Positions 43,332 to 53,027 of a stretch of DNA of 64,000 nucleotides are shown in pieces. The notes beneath the pieces were generated by a model. That model was not told where the DNA came from. It searched no databases and saw only the letters and a program-made list of their open reading frames with translations. Origin of the DNA: Chitinophagales bacterium (GTDB lineage Bacteria; Bacteroidota; Bacteroidia; Chitinophagales; Saprospiraceae); assembly GCA_022360175.1 (NCBI GenBank), contig JAKSDI010000273.1:29446-93445 (forward strand), given 5' to 3'. A program made the translations under genes and the position numbers. Each line of letters starts with the position of its first letter. Positions within the stretch are counted from its first letter, which is position 1.

Positions 43332-45833
43332 ATGCTCCGACTTATTACATCCCTTATCGCTATTTTATGCTGTCCCTTTTTTTTGAATGCACAGCTACTA
43401 TCTCCATCCGAATTTTTGCCACATGATCATGGTGATCAATTTACGCCTCACCACATGGTAGTAGATTATGTTTATCATGTTGCAGAAAATAGCCCAAAAG
43501 TAAAAGTAGAACAATACGGCCTTACCAATGAAGACCGGCCACTCCTGTTGGTATACATATCATCAGAAGAAAACCTGGAACAACTGGATGCCATTCGACA
43601 AAATAACCTGAGAAAAACTGGTTTATTAAATGGTAGTGGAGATACATCTTTAGACCGAGCAATAGTATGGCTTAGCTTTGGAGTACACGGCAATGAAGCC
43701 GGCGCCTCAGAAAGTTCTATGTCTACGTTATATGAATTGGTTCGTCCTGGCAATAGCAAAATGGAGGAGTGGCTAAAAAACACAATAATTTTATTAGACC
43801 CTTCTCTCAATCCTGATGGTTACTCACGATATACACATTGGTATAGAGGTGTTTCCAATCTGCATCCCAGTCCGGAAAATGATACCCGTGAGCATAATGA
43901 ACCCTGGCCAGGAGGTAGAGTAAATCATTACCTTTTCGACCTCAATAGAGACTGGGCATGGCAAACTCAGGTAGAAACACAGCAAAGAAATGAACTATAC
44001 CTTCAGTGGATGCCACACATACATGTAGACTACCACGAACAATACCCTAATAGCCCTTACTATTTTGCTCCTGCTGCTGCACCTTTTCATGAATATATTA
44101 ATGAATGGCAACGTGATTTTCAATTGGAAATAGGTCATAACCACGCCCGTTATTTCGATCGAGAAGGGTGGTTATACTTTACCAGAGAAATCTTTGACCT
44201 TTTCTATCCTAGTTATGGAGATACTTATCCTCTATTCCACGGGGCAATTGGCATGACTCACGAACAAGCTGGACATGGTATTGCAGGAAGAGCCTATATT
44301 ATGGAAAACCATGATACACTAACCTTAGCAGACCGTATTGCCCACCATACTTCTACAGCGATGTCAACAGTAGAAATGGCATCTGTAAATGCGGATCGTA
44401 TTGTAAAGCATTTTGAAGATTACTACGATACTGCTCTTAATAATTCTGGCAATGGGTACAAAACATATATCGTTAAAGCAGATAATCCCATCGGCAGAAT
44501 GAAGGCTCTACTTGATTTGCTGGATAGAAATCAGATCCAATATTATAAGGCAAATAGCCCTATGAAAGTCAATGCCTATCACTATCTGGATACCCGCGAA
44601 GGTACCGCGCAGATAAATGAGGGAGATCTAATTATTCCCGCTAATCAGCCAATGTCTGTAATGACTAAAATTTTGTTTGAGCCAGAACCATTTTTAGAAG
44701 ACTCTCTGACTTATGATATCACAGCATGGGCTCTTCCTTATGCTTATGGATTAGAAGCATACGCTACAAATCAAAAAATTAACACCTCTTCTACCTTTGA
44801 GATGGCTCCTTACACTCCCCAAAAGCGAACTACACCTTATGCTTTTGCTATAAAATGGGATGCCTTTAGCAGTGCAAAAGTACTCGCTGCTCTTTTAAAA
44901 GAAGATATTAGAGTACGTTACTCTAATGCTATTTTCACACTTGAAGGGCAGGAATATCCTCGAGGCACATTGCTGATCACTCAGGCCGACAATCGCAAAA
45001 ACTCTAAATGGGCCAGCACCGTCACTACTATAGCTGATCAGCACCAACAAAACATACAACCTATTAGTACTGGCTTTTCTGACAGTGGAACAGATTTGGG
45101 ATCATCCATGATTAGCTACCTGGAAGCTCCAAAAATTGCTTTACTATCTGGCGAATCAACTTCACCATATAGTTTTGGAGAAATGTGGTATTTCTTTGAA
45201 CGAAATCTAGAATATCCTGTAGATGTATACAATGCTGATCAGCTTAGCAGTATTGATCTATCAAACTACAATACGCTTATTTTACCTGAAGGCGGTTATC
45301 GCTGGAATGACGCACTTGTAAAAAAAGTAGATAGCTGGATCAAAAAAGGTGGGAAGTTAATTGCTGTTGGCGGTGCCCTTAATAGCCTGGCTGGCAAGGA
45401 TGCTTTTGCCATAACAAGCAAAAACGCTCCTGTAAAAGAGGAAACCACCTATATAGATACTGACCATCATTATGCCGGACAAGCACGCCGTGCTATTAGC
45501 AGTAGCATACCAGGAGCGATATTCAATGTTCATCTAGATAATACGCATCCTTTAGCTTATGGCCTCGGAGGCAAATACCACACCCTGAAAACCAGTAGTA
45601 ATAGTTTTGAATTATTGGATGACGGCTGGAATGCAGCTTACCTGAAAGGAGCACAAGACCCTGTTGGTTTTGCAGGATCAAAAGCCCTTAAAAGGGTGGA
45701 AAACAGCTTAGTATTCGGGCTACAGGAAAAAGGAAGTGGTTCTGTCATCTATCTTGTTGACGATCCTCTATTCCGAGGGTTTTGGGAAAATGGCAAGTTA
45801 CTATTCAGCAATGCTTTGTTTATGGCCAATTAG
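43332..45833 (+). CDS. Secreted M14 zinc carboxypeptidase with C-terminal amidotransferase-like domain
   Basis: After a signal peptide (1-20, FLNA) comes an M14 peptidase domain (about 30-345). The zinc ligands are H119 and E122 (FGVHGNEAG) and H235 (HVDYHEQ), with catalytic E311 (MTHEQAG). PSLNPDGYSRYTHWYR and DLNRDWAW are also family landmarks. The C-terminal third (about 590-830) resembles a ThuA/DJ-1-type amidotransferase-like fold (KIALLSGESTSPYSFGEMW, NTLILPEGGY, KKGGKLIAVGGA) without a clear catalytic triad. Such two-domain exported peptidases are common in Bacteroidota. It should cleave peptide C-termini or related amides outside the cytoplasm. Confidence 0.9.
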   Translation: MLRLITSLIAILCCPFFLNAQLLSPSEFLPHDHGDQFTPHHMVVDYVYHVAENSPKVKVEQYGLTNEDRPLLLVYISSEENLEQLDAIRQNNLRKTGLLNGSGDTSLDRAIVWLSFGVHGNEAGASESSMSTLYELVRPGNSKMEEWLKNTIILLDPSLNPDGYSRYTHWYRGVSNLHPSPENDTREHNEPWPGGRVNHYLFDLNRDWAWQTQVETQQRNELYLQWMPHIHVDYHEQYPNSPYYFAPAAAPFHEYINEWQRDFQLEIGHNHARYFDREGWLYFTREIFDLFYPSYGDTYPLFHGAIGMTHEQAGHGIAGRAYIMENHDTLTLADRIAHHTSTAMSTVEMASVNADRIVKHFEDYYDTALNNSGNGYKTYIVKADNPIGRMKALLDLLDRNQIQYYKANSPMKVNAYHYLDTREGTAQINEGDLIIPANQPMSVMTKILFEPEPFLEDSLTYDITAWALPYAYGLEAYATNQKINTSSTFEMAPYTPQKRTTPYAFAIKWDAFSSAKVLAALLKEDIRVRYSNAIFTLEGQEYPRGTLLITQADNRKNSKWASTVTTIADQHQQNIQPISTGFSDSGTDLGSSMISYLEAPKIALLSGESTSPYSFGEMWYFFERNLEYPVDVYNADQLSSIDLSNYNTLILPEGGYRWNDALVKKVDSWIKKGGKLIAVGGALNSLAGKDAFAITSKNAPVKEETTYIDTDHHYAGQARRAISSSIPGAIFNVHLDNTHPLAYGLGGKYHTLKTSSNSFELLDDGWNAAYLKGAQDPVGFAGSKALKRVENSLVFGLQEKGSGSVIYLVDDPLFRGFWENGKLLFSNALFMAN

Positions 45834-45845
45834 TCAGGTAATTAA

Positions 45846-45880
45846 GCTTAAGCAAGTAGCTCCTGATTACTTGCTTAAGC
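45846..45880 (+). terminator. Hairpin terminator after the M14 peptidase
   Basis: GCTTAAGCAAGTA (45846-45858) and TACTTGCTTAAGC (45868-45880) form a perfect 13-bp stem with a 9-base loop, starting 13 bases past the stop. The following CTTATAAATT is only a weak U-tract. A smaller hairpin (TCTGCT/AGCAGA, 45901-45916) follows. Confidence 0.75.
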
Positions 45881-45930
45881 CTTATAAATTAAAGGATTTG
45901 TCTGCTCCAAAGCAGATTTATGGATAGGCA

Positions 45931-45961
45931 TTGTGCTTGCCCATATTTAATGCTATTTTTG
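45931..45961 (+). promoter_or_regulatory. Promoter of the S1 protease gene
   Basis: TTG (45931-45933), 20 bases, then TATTTTTG (45954-45961) matches the Bacteroidota promoter fully. It lies after the M14 terminator and about 75 bases before the protease start codon. Confidence 0.65.
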
Positions 45962-46034
45962 TTTTAAAGCGTACCAGAATTTTCCATATAAATGATTACC
46001 TTCAGGTACGTTCTAACGAGCCTTAACTACCACA

Positions 46035-49000
46035 ATGCGCTGGACATATAGCATACTATGTTTTTTTGTTTTAGGCACTTATACCTATGCACAACAAGGA
46101 TTGGACTCTTTGATAGCCCCTTCCTCTATTTCTTTAGATCAAGTAGAATATTTATCCCTGCCTTTATTGGATAATGAAGCATTACTTGCTGCAGAATTGG
46201 AACGCCGTTCTCCAGGAGTAGCTCCCCGTTTTGCAGAATCGATAGAAGTAGATGTCAGGCCTGATCAATACGGCTTGTGGGAGTATCTGCCTGATGGGCG
46301 TGCTGTATGGCGCTTGCGTATTACTTCTCCTGATGCTCATTCTCTGAATTTAGGTTTTACAGAGTATTATATGCCTCCCGGAGGGCAAATGATTATCTAT
46401 GACCCTGATGGTACACAAATATTAGGCCCTTTCTCTGTAGCCGACAATGATATTCACAAAGAACTATGGACGCCTGTGTTTCCAGGCGACGAATTAGTAT
46501 TGGAAATACAACTACCTGCAACTGCTATCCCTTCACTACGATTGCGGCTTACTTCTGTCAATCATGATTTCTTAGGCTTTTTAAGCATAGCGTCTGAAGG
46601 CTGTAATCTTGATGCTATATGCGGTACACAAGATGGTTTCCCCATTGTGGACCTCTATCGTGACATCATACAATCGATAGCGGTAATTGGACGCAATGGT
46701 GATACTTTCTGTACAGGTTTTTTAGTAAATAATACCAATTACGATTGTACGCCCTATTTCATGACCGCTTATCATTGTGAAATCAATGCATACAATGCCT
46801 CTTCAGTAGTAGCTTATTGGAATTACCAAAATAGCGAATGCCGACAGCCAGGGTCAGCAGCAAGTGAGGCTCCTGGAGATGGCCAACTCAATAATTTTAA
46901 TACCGGAGCGATATGGCGTTCTGCTTTTCAGCAAACAGATTTTACCTTATTAGAACTCGATGATCCTATACCTGTTTCTGCTGATGCTTATTTTGCAGGA
47001 TGGTCACGTTCTGTAAATCCACCACAAGATACACTCCTTTGTATTCATCATCCGGATGGAGCTGAAAAGCGGATTAGCATCGCCTATGAAGATGCGCATG
47101 TAGGTTCCTGGGGTGGAGGTAGTGCTGAAGTCCCCAATGGCAATCATATCGTAGTACCTGACTGGTCTATCGGTTCTACAGAATCAGGTTCATCAGGAGC
47201 TCCCCTCTTTAGTCCAGACAAAAAAGTAGTTGGACAATTACACGGAGGCGCCGCTAGCTGTGGTAATGACTTATATGATTCTTTTGGGTGGTTTAGGTCA
47301 TCCTGGAATGGCGGAGGTACCCCACAAACACGATTGCGGGACTGGTTAGACCCTATAGGTGCTAACCCATTAGAAGTAGAAGGAAGATGGCTATCAAGTT
47401 GTAGTGCCACCATTGAATTAGTTGATAATACAATAGAAGCCTGTTCTCCTGGTGAGGCATTATTTTACATAGAAGTGAGTGAGTTTTTTGCCAATGAGGT
47501 AGAGCTATCCACTGTTGGATTGCCACTTAACAGCTTTGCTACATTTACTCCTAATCCAGCTCCTCCTGGCAGCGTAGCCAGCCTTTCAATAATACTTCCT
47601 GGTGAAACACCTACTGGCAGTATTCTTTTCTCTATTATAGCAGATGATGGCACTATCGAAACTTCCACAGATGCTAATATGCAGGTAAACTCAGGACTTC
47701 CGTCTTCGCCACTTCCACAATCTCCCTACAATAATGAAATTGGAATCAGCCTAGCACCTATCATAAGTTGGTCGGCCTTGCCTAATGTATTCAATTACGA
47801 AATTGCTATAGCCTCTGATCCTTCTTTTGATAATATTGTTATCCAGACAGATGATCTTACCACTAATAGTTTTCAAAGTATTCCTCTAGAAGCCTATACT
47901 ACCTATTTTTATCGGGTAAGAGCACGTAATATATGTGGTTGGGGAGCATGGTCGGGCATTCGCAGATTTACTACAGCAGCTACTACCTGTTCGGTTCTGC
48001 CAGCAGAAGATTTGCCTAAGCTCATTCACGACTATGCCAATGATTATGCGACTTCCACTATTGAAATCACTGATGCTGGCACGGTAGGCTCTATACAGCT
48101 CACCAATTTGGATATCAGCCATACTTATGTTGGCGACCTATCCGCTATGTTACAGTCGCCATCGGGTACTATTGTTAATCTGTTCCATCGCCCAGGTGTC
48201 CCGATTAATCCTTATGGTTGTGATCAGGATAATATCCTAGTTGATTTTTATGATGATGCCCCCCTTTCCAGTGACCTCTTTGAAAATGCCTGTACTTCTT
48301 TTTCAAATTATGCGATCTCCGGAAATTATCAACCTCTTGAAAGTTTATCCGAATTTATAGGCGAACCCATTACTGGTCAATGGAAACTTACCATCATTGA
48401 TCATGAGAACCAAGATGGTGGCCAGATTAACAACTGGCAACTGGAAATATGCAAAGCCTATCCTGCTGATACTCCAGAGGTTTTTCTCACTTCTGTGCAA
48501 GGATGTTCTGATACGCTTAATACCTATGAATTATTTGTAGGATACGGATTCCAGGACTCCGTTCTTCTTAATACTTATTCTGTACCCGGAGGAATGTCTA
48601 TTTCTTTTAGCAGTAATCCTGCTACACCAGGTACCTATGTTACAATACTAGTCAATGATGCTGAATACGCCCTTAACTCCAATTTCATCCTTACAGCAGA
48701 TGACGGTGTTAATATGCACATTTGTAATATCCCACTAGATATTGTAGAGCAACCTATAGCTCCGGCTCTTTATACCCCAGATAATGAATCACCTGTGTTT
48801 TTGGATGATTTGCTATTTTCCTGGACTCCTATCACAGGAATTGATACATTTATCATAAGCATTGCCAGAGATTTTGCCATGACCGATGTTGTGCATCAAG
48901 CAATTGTAACAGATCCTTTTTATAATTTATTTGTTCCGCTGGAAGCAGGTATCTATTACTGGAATGTCACCTCTGCCAATCGCTGTGGAAAAGAAGAAAG

Positions 49001-49298
49001 TGAAACATTCTTATTCTATTTTGAAGGGACTGCCACTAACACAGAAGAGATAGAAAGTGATGCTACGCTAGATGTTTTTCCTAATCCTGCTTCGTCTCAA
49101 TTACAGTTAAGTTGGGATCATAAATCACCCTCTCTTTCTCAGGGTATCTTGTACAATATGAATGGCATGAAAGTACAAGAATTCTCCTTCTATCAGTCTA
49201 CCGTATTAGATGTACATCATTTGCCTGCGGGGCTCTATTTGATTAAAGTGGAAAACGAAGGCCAAATTATCACCCGAAGAATTGTGGTACAGCATTAG
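46035..49298 (+). CDS. Secreted lysyl-endopeptidase-like S1 protease with P-domain and T9SS type A signal
   Basis: This 1087-residue exported protease has a signal peptide (ending TYAQ), a prodomain (about 20-185), and an S1 domain (about 200-450) with H247 (TAYHCE), D302 (TDFTLLEL) and S387 (GSSGAP), as in Achromobacter protease I-type lysyl endopeptidases. Then come Ig/Fn3-like modules, a proprotein-convertase P-domain (about 665-810; ISHTYVGDLSAMLQSPSG, GQWKLTIIDHENQDGG), and another Ig/Fn3-like pair. The last 75 or so residues are a T9SS type A sorting domain (DVFPNPASSQL, LPAGLYLIKVEN). It should be secreted by the T9SS and clipped at the surface. Confidence 0.92.
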   Translation: MRWTYSILCFFVLGTYTYAQQGLDSLIAPSSISLDQVEYLSLPLLDNEALLAAELERRSPGVAPRFAESIEVDVRPDQYGLWEYLPDGRAVWRLRITSPDAHSLNLGFTEYYMPPGGQMIIYDPDGTQILGPFSVADNDIHKELWTPVFPGDELVLEIQLPATAIPSLRLRLTSVNHDFLGFLSIASEGCNLDAICGTQDGFPIVDLYRDIIQSIAVIGRNGDTFCTGFLVNNTNYDCTPYFMTAYHCEINAYNASSVVAYWNYQNSECRQPGSAASEAPGDGQLNNFNTGAIWRSAFQQTDFTLLELDDPIPVSADAYFAGWSRSVNPPQDTLLCIHHPDGAEKRISIAYEDAHVGSWGGGSAEVPNGNHIVVPDWSIGSTESGSSGAPLFSPDKKVVGQLHGGAASCGNDLYDSFGWFRSSWNGGGTPQTRLRDWLDPIGANPLEVEGRWLSSCSATIELVDNTIEACSPGEALFYIEVSEFFANEVELSTVGLPLNSFATFTPNPAPPGSVASLSIILPGETPTGSILFSIIADDGTIETSTDANMQVNSGLPSSPLPQSPYNNEIGISLAPIISWSALPNVFNYEIAIASDPSFDNIVIQTDDLTTNSFQSIPLEAYTTYFYRVRARNICGWGAWSGIRRFTTAATTCSVLPAEDLPKLIHDYANDYATSTIEITDAGTVGSIQLTNLDISHTYVGDLSAMLQSPSGTIVNLFHRPGVPINPYGCDQDNILVDFYDDAPLSSDLFENACTSFSNYAISGNYQPLESLSEFIGEPITGQWKLTIIDHENQDGGQINNWQLEICKAYPADTPEVFLTSVQGCSDTLNTYELFVGYGFQDSVLLNTYSVPGGMSISFSSNPATPGTYVTILVNDAEYALNSNFILTADDGVNMHICNIPLDIVEQPIAPALYTPDNESPVFLDDLLFSWTPITGIDTFIISIARDFAMTDVVHQAIVTDPFYNLFVPLEAGIYYWNVTSANRCGKEESETFLFYFEGTATNTEEIESDATLDVFPNPASSQLQLSWDHKSPSLSQGILYNMNGMKVQEFSFYQSTVLDVHHLPAGLYLIKVENEGQIITRRIVVQH

Positions 49299-49305
49299 TA
49301 TTGCT

Positions 49306-49854
49306 TTACATCATCAACTCATCCCTTACTTCCATAATGGCGAAGCCTAATAAGTTAGGGCCTTTCCAATTGTATGGATTTTCTATTCCATACTCATCCT
49401 GACGCATCCCTATTCCCCAAATCTTATCATAGGGGCTCGCCTCTACCAATATTCTGTTTTTTGTATTAATTAGAAATTCTTTTTGTTCAGGACTCTGATT
49501 GAATTTATGAAAGTTGCCTTTTTTAACAATCTCATATTTATGCTCATTCCAGATTGCTTGATTAAAATTTCTTACCTGTCGCCCTATTTTTTTAGCTTCA
49601 GCAGGGGAATTTGCATTCAATATTCTCTCTAATGCTAATTGATCACTAAACAATCTGGCCTTTCCTGCCATCATCCAATGCTCAGCAGAACGGTAAGTTA
49701 TGCCATCTACTTCAAAATCAGCTATCCACCACTGGCTCAAACAGCTTTTATTAATTTGCCCTGCCTTATGGGGTTGATGCCCCCAAAAGAAGATCCATTT
49801 AAAAGTTTCTCCTTCATCAAAGCGATGTTTCAACCATTCAATCGAATATTTCAT
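49306..49854 (-). CDS. NADAR-family protein
   Basis: This 182-residue protein matches the NADAR (YbiA/DUF1768) family: FFWGHQP near the N terminus, CLSQWWIADFEVDGITYRSAEHWMM (in part SAEHWMMAGKARLF), KIGRQVRNFNQAIWNEHKYEIV, LVEASPYDKIWGIGM and GPNLLGFAIMEVRDEL. NADAR proteins cleave N-glycosidic bonds, including ADP-ribosyl-guanine in nucleic acid, and some are antitoxins. No ADP-ribosyltransferase toxin is seen beside it. It converges on the S1 protease with only 7 bases between their stops. Confidence 0.92.
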   Translation of the reverse strand: MKYSIEWLKHRFDEGETFKWIFFWGHQPHKAGQINKSCLSQWWIADFEVDGITYRSAEHWMMAGKARLFSDQLALERILNANSPAEAKKIGRQVRNFNQAIWNEHKYEIVKKGNFHKFNQSPEQKEFLINTKNRILVEASPYDKIWGIGMRQDEYGIENPYNWKGPNLLGFAIMEVRDELMM

Positions 49855-50184
49855 AGTCTTAAGGGTTTAATCACTCTATTTTACCAGGATAATAATTGCA
49901 GAATAATCTTTTTAGTTCCAGAAAGAGAGCCATGTTTTAGGCAGCTTTCTCTAAGCCAGAGTGAGTTTTTTAATTCTGTTGATTATAATTATATAAAACC
50001 TTCAATGCTATAAAAATGATAATGTTCTTAAATAGTGTAAATACTTAGTTTTGGATTCTTAATTTATAGCACAGATTTCTATCTTAGGCTGAAATTTAAA
50101 TGACGCTCACTCAACTTATCTTAAGATGGTTTTAATGATGCATTTTCAGATTAAGTTAGTTGTGTTTAACTAATTAGCCTCATC
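49855..50184. other. 330-base divergent intergenic region
   Basis: No gene is seen between the NADAR gene (minus) and the bPH-like gene (plus). It is AT-rich and holds one good -7 box (50046-50053) and a small hairpin TTAGTT/AACTAA (50156-50173) just before the plus-strand start. Short open frames here lack coding character. Confidence 0.55.
50046..50053 (+). promoter_or_regulatory. Possible -7 box for the bPH-like gene
   Basis: TAGTTTTG is a perfect TAnnTTTG match about 130 bases before the start at 50185; no convincing TTG is seen upstream, so this is weak. Confidence 0.3.
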
Positions 50185-50721
50185 ATGAACCAACAAGAAC
50201 AATTGTTTTACAACATTTTACAACGAAATGGTTTTGTAGTCAAAAAAACTCCAGAGGGTTTACATATAAAAAAAGGAAATATTAATCAATCTAGCCTATG
50301 GATTTATGCTATTTTATTAGCGATAGCAGCAACCGCAGGTTTTTTCATTGCTATGTATATATCCAGGAGGCTTGGCTATTTCATTATTGCCATTGGGGCT
50401 TTCCCTGCATTTGCTCTCATTAATATAAAACAACGAGAAGTAGATAATAAAGAAAGATCAGTTACTATAAGTAATAATGAAATAGGTATTAAACACCGAT
50501 ATAAACTCTTTAGAATACCAATGGATGAATTTCATAGTTTTGATGTTAAAATAAAAGAGACCTCACAGGTTTTAATTGGCTCTATTTACATCAAAACGAT
50601 TCATCAACGGTCATATGAGTTTCTAGAACTATTCAATAGTGATCCACAATTTATTGCTTCTGATATCAAAAAAATTACTAGTTATCTGCAGGAGTTTATA
50701 CAAACTAATCAGGCAGAATGA
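50185..50721 (+). CDS. Membrane protein with bacterial PH-like domain
   Basis: This 178-residue protein has a short N-terminal region, two membrane helices (about 33-53 and 58-75; LWIYAILLAIAATAGFFIA, YFIIAIGAFPAFALI) and a C-terminal beta-rich domain with pattern VTISNNEIGIKHRYKLFRIPMDEF, followed by a helix. This resembles bacterial PH/YdbS-like proteins that sit on the inner membrane. I do not recognise a specific function. The gene is AT-rich and stands alone between a NADAR gene and phzF. Confidence 0.6.
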   Translation: MNQQEQLFYNILQRNGFVVKKTPEGLHIKKGNINQSSLWIYAILLAIAATAGFFIAMYISRRLGYFIIAIGAFPAFALINIKQREVDNKERSVTISNNEIGIKHRYKLFRIPMDEFHSFDVKIKETSQVLIGSIYIKTIHQRSYEFLELFNSDPQFIASDIKKITSYLQEFIQTNQAE

Positions 50722-50796
50722 GCTACTCTCTAAAAATGAGATCATTTGGAGTGCATTATCCTTTGTGGTAGGTGCAAATGTCATAAAATTACTGTA

Positions 50797-51615
50797 CTAC
50801 AATACCAATTCCCCCTTCAAAATGATTTGAGCTTCACTCTTGATCGTCATTTTATCATTTCCTATTAGTTCCACTTCCATAAAGCCGGTCCTTTCAGAAC
50901 ATTGGAAAGAGTGCATGAGTGTTTTGTTCAGCCTTTTACTCCAATACTTGGCCAGGAATGTATGGGTTCCTCCTGTGACAGGATCTTCATTAGTACCACT
51001 CCAGGGCCAAAAATACCTGGATTCAAAATCGTAATTGTCCTGCGTTGAGGTAGCTGTAACTAAAACTCCATTTATAGAATCATGAGAACGTTGTAGTTGT
51101 TCAAAGTCTGGAGACAATTGGCCTAATAACTCACTATCTTCTATTTCAAGTAATAAGATATTGGTTTCCTTATTGTATTCGCTGTTGTTGATCACTTCGA
51201 TTCCCAGTGCCTTCAGTAATTCACCTGGGGCATTTTGAGGCACTGTTTCATAGACTGGAAATTCCATTTCAATTTGATTCCCATCTTTTCGAATGATCAG
51301 GTCTAAATCCTGAATATTTTTAAAATGAATTTTGCTCTGTTCCTGATTTCTTTCAAATAGAACTTTTGCGGAAGCTAGGGTTGCATGTCCGCAAAGTGGA
51401 ATCTCCATCTTGGGTGAAAAATATCTTATTGAATAAATATCCCCTGTCTCCTCCTTACTAATAAAAGCGGTTTCTGAAAGCCCCAACTCTTTTGCAATAG
51501 AAAGCATAAAACGATCATCCAATTCTGTTTGTACCAAACATACACCAGCAGGGTTTCCTTTAAATGCTTCATTGGTAAATGAATCAACTATGTAGGTTTC
51601 TATTGTATTGGGCAT
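50797..51615 (-). CDS. PhzF-family isomerase-like protein
   Basis: This 272-residue protein belongs to the PhzF/diaminopimelate epimerase-fold family: YIVDSFTNEAFKGNPAGVCL, LGLSETAFI with the catalytic glutamate E48, RYFSPKMEIPLCGHATLASA, and FESRYFWPWSGTNEDPVTGGTHTFLA (in part GTNEDPVTGGTHTFLA). Family members isomerise small molecules, for example in phenazine synthesis. No other phenazine gene is present, so the substrate is unknown. It follows the serine hydrolase on the same strand after 110 bases containing a hairpin. Confidence 0.93.
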   Translation of the reverse strand: MPNTIETYIVDSFTNEAFKGNPAGVCLVQTELDDRFMLSIAKELGLSETAFISKEETGDIYSIRYFSPKMEIPLCGHATLASAKVLFERNQEQSKIHFKNIQDLDLIIRKDGNQIEMEFPVYETVPQNAPGELLKALGIEVINNSEYNKETNILLLEIEDSELLGQLSPDFEQLQRSHDSINGVLVTATSTQDNYDFESRYFWPWSGTNEDPVTGGTHTFLAKYWSKRLNKTLMHSFQCSERTGFMEVELIGNDKMTIKSEAQIILKGELVL

Positions 51616-51666
51616 TTTATTGAGTATTAACGATTTAAGTATGTGATCAAGATGATTTACAGTACT

Positions 51667-51696
51667 GCCTGTGCTCTCATATTTGGAGGCACAGGC
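51667..51696 (-). terminator. Hairpin after the 51726 serine hydrolase
   Basis: GCCTGTGC (51667-51674) and GCACAGGC (51689-51696) form a perfect GC-rich 8-bp stem with a 14-base loop, 29 bases past the serine hydrolase stop. There is no good U-run on the minus strand, so its efficiency is doubtful. Confidence 0.5.
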
Positions 51697-51725
51697 AATG
51701 TACTCAAGAACTTGTTTGGAAAATA

Positions 51726-52913
51726 CTAATTCATTAGATATTCCAGCAAAACTCCATTGATTTCTTCTTCTAGAAAGGTATTAAAATATTCTTCATGGCT
51801 ATCTTCCACATTATCATAATTGCTCAAGAGGATAACCCCTCCGTTAATATCAGAATTAAAAGACAGGGCAGTGCTCAAACCAGGATCACCTCCCCCATGT
51901 CCATAATTGCCATTAACATCTGCATCCCAAAATATCGAATAGGTTCCATTGCTCTCAAATAGCAATTCATAATGTGCACGGCTAAACAATAATTCTGTTT
52001 CTCCTTTTGCTCCCTGGAGCATATTCAACACATACTTACTCAGATCACTTATTGAAGTTCTTAAGCCACCATCAGGAAAAGATTCTAATTGATAGGTAGG
52101 AAGAGGAGTATTTTGATCAAAGTATAATGTTGCTTTTTCAAAATCATTAAATAAAGATGGCTCAAAGCCTGTTTCTTCCATTTGCAAAGGAGTAAATACA
52201 TAGGTACTTAAAAAATCCTGATAGGAAACACCTGATGCCACTTCTACTAAGTATGCTGCTAATGATGATGCCAAATTAGAATAGGATTCAAAGGCTCCAG
52301 GCGCTGTGGCGCTAAAGTTATCCTCGTGATACAAAGCTCCTCCAGGATAATAATAATCCAGTATCAATTCTTGTAAACTCCTTGGAGTATCATCTACTTT
52401 ACCACCAAATGCGTCTAACAAAAGCTGGCTTCCCGTTGTGTTTAAATCTACAGAAGAAGATAGGTAATAAGTGCTTGCATAAGCATCATCTCGATCCACT
52501 AAACCAGAACGATGCGTAACCAAATGCCTAACTGTAATTTCTCCTTCTGGTTGTTTAGGGTTTACAATAGGTGCTTGAAGAATATCATTAATGGGTGTAT
52601 CCAGGGTAAACAAGCCCATTGAGATCGCTTTGACAATTGCAACTCCTATAAAAGTCTTACTAATAGAACCTATGGGTTGATTGGTATTGATCGTAAAAGC
52701 CTGGTTTTCCTCAAGATTTTGAAATCCAAATCCTTCCTGATAAGTGATTTCACCATTCTTGATGATGCCAATGCTAAATCCTGGCAAATCAGACTTCCCA
52801 TAAATTTCTTCCAACCTTAAAGAAAGCGTTGCCTCATCTACTATTTGAACATCATCAGAACAAGAGGACCAAACAAGCGACAAAATCGCAGCTAAAAAAA
52901 CTAATTTTTTCAT
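51726..52913 (-). CDS. Serine hydrolase lipoprotein of the beta-lactamase family
   Basis: This 395-residue lipoprotein (lipobox WSSC, C18) has SxxK at S83-K86 (GSISKTF), the YSN motif (ESYSNLASS) and GHGGGDPG near the end, the class C beta-lactamase/DD-peptidase pattern. It is distinct from the 22253-23323 hydrolase, which is shorter and not lipidated. It should act in the periplasm or on the outer-membrane surface. Substrate unknown; these proteins are usually esterases or peptidases. The AraC regulator upstream on the same strand is 114 bases away and may control it. Confidence 0.9.
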   Translation of the reverse strand: MKKLVFLAAILSLVWSSCSDDVQIVDEATLSLRLEEIYGKSDLPGFSIGIIKNGEITYQEGFGFQNLEENQAFTINTNQPIGSISKTFIGVAIVKAISMGLFTLDTPINDILQAPIVNPKQPEGEITVRHLVTHRSGLVDRDDAYASTYYLSSSVDLNTTGSQLLLDAFGGKVDDTPRSLQELILDYYYPGGALYHEDNFSATAPGAFESYSNLASSLAAYLVEVASGVSYQDFLSTYVFTPLQMEETGFEPSLFNDFEKATLYFDQNTPLPTYQLESFPDGGLRTSISDLSKYVLNMLQGAKGETELLFSRAHYELLFESNGTYSIFWDADVNGNYGHGGGDPGLSTALSFNSDINGGVILLSNYDNVEDSHEEYFNTFLEEEINGVLLEYLMN

Positions 52914-53027
52914 TTGAAGTGAGAATTGAAATGACGAATAATTTTCTTCTGCAAACCTAGATGACCAAGGATAGAAACCTGTGTTTCACAAAAGATTAGC
53001 GGTTTGTCTACGTCATAATCTCACGAA

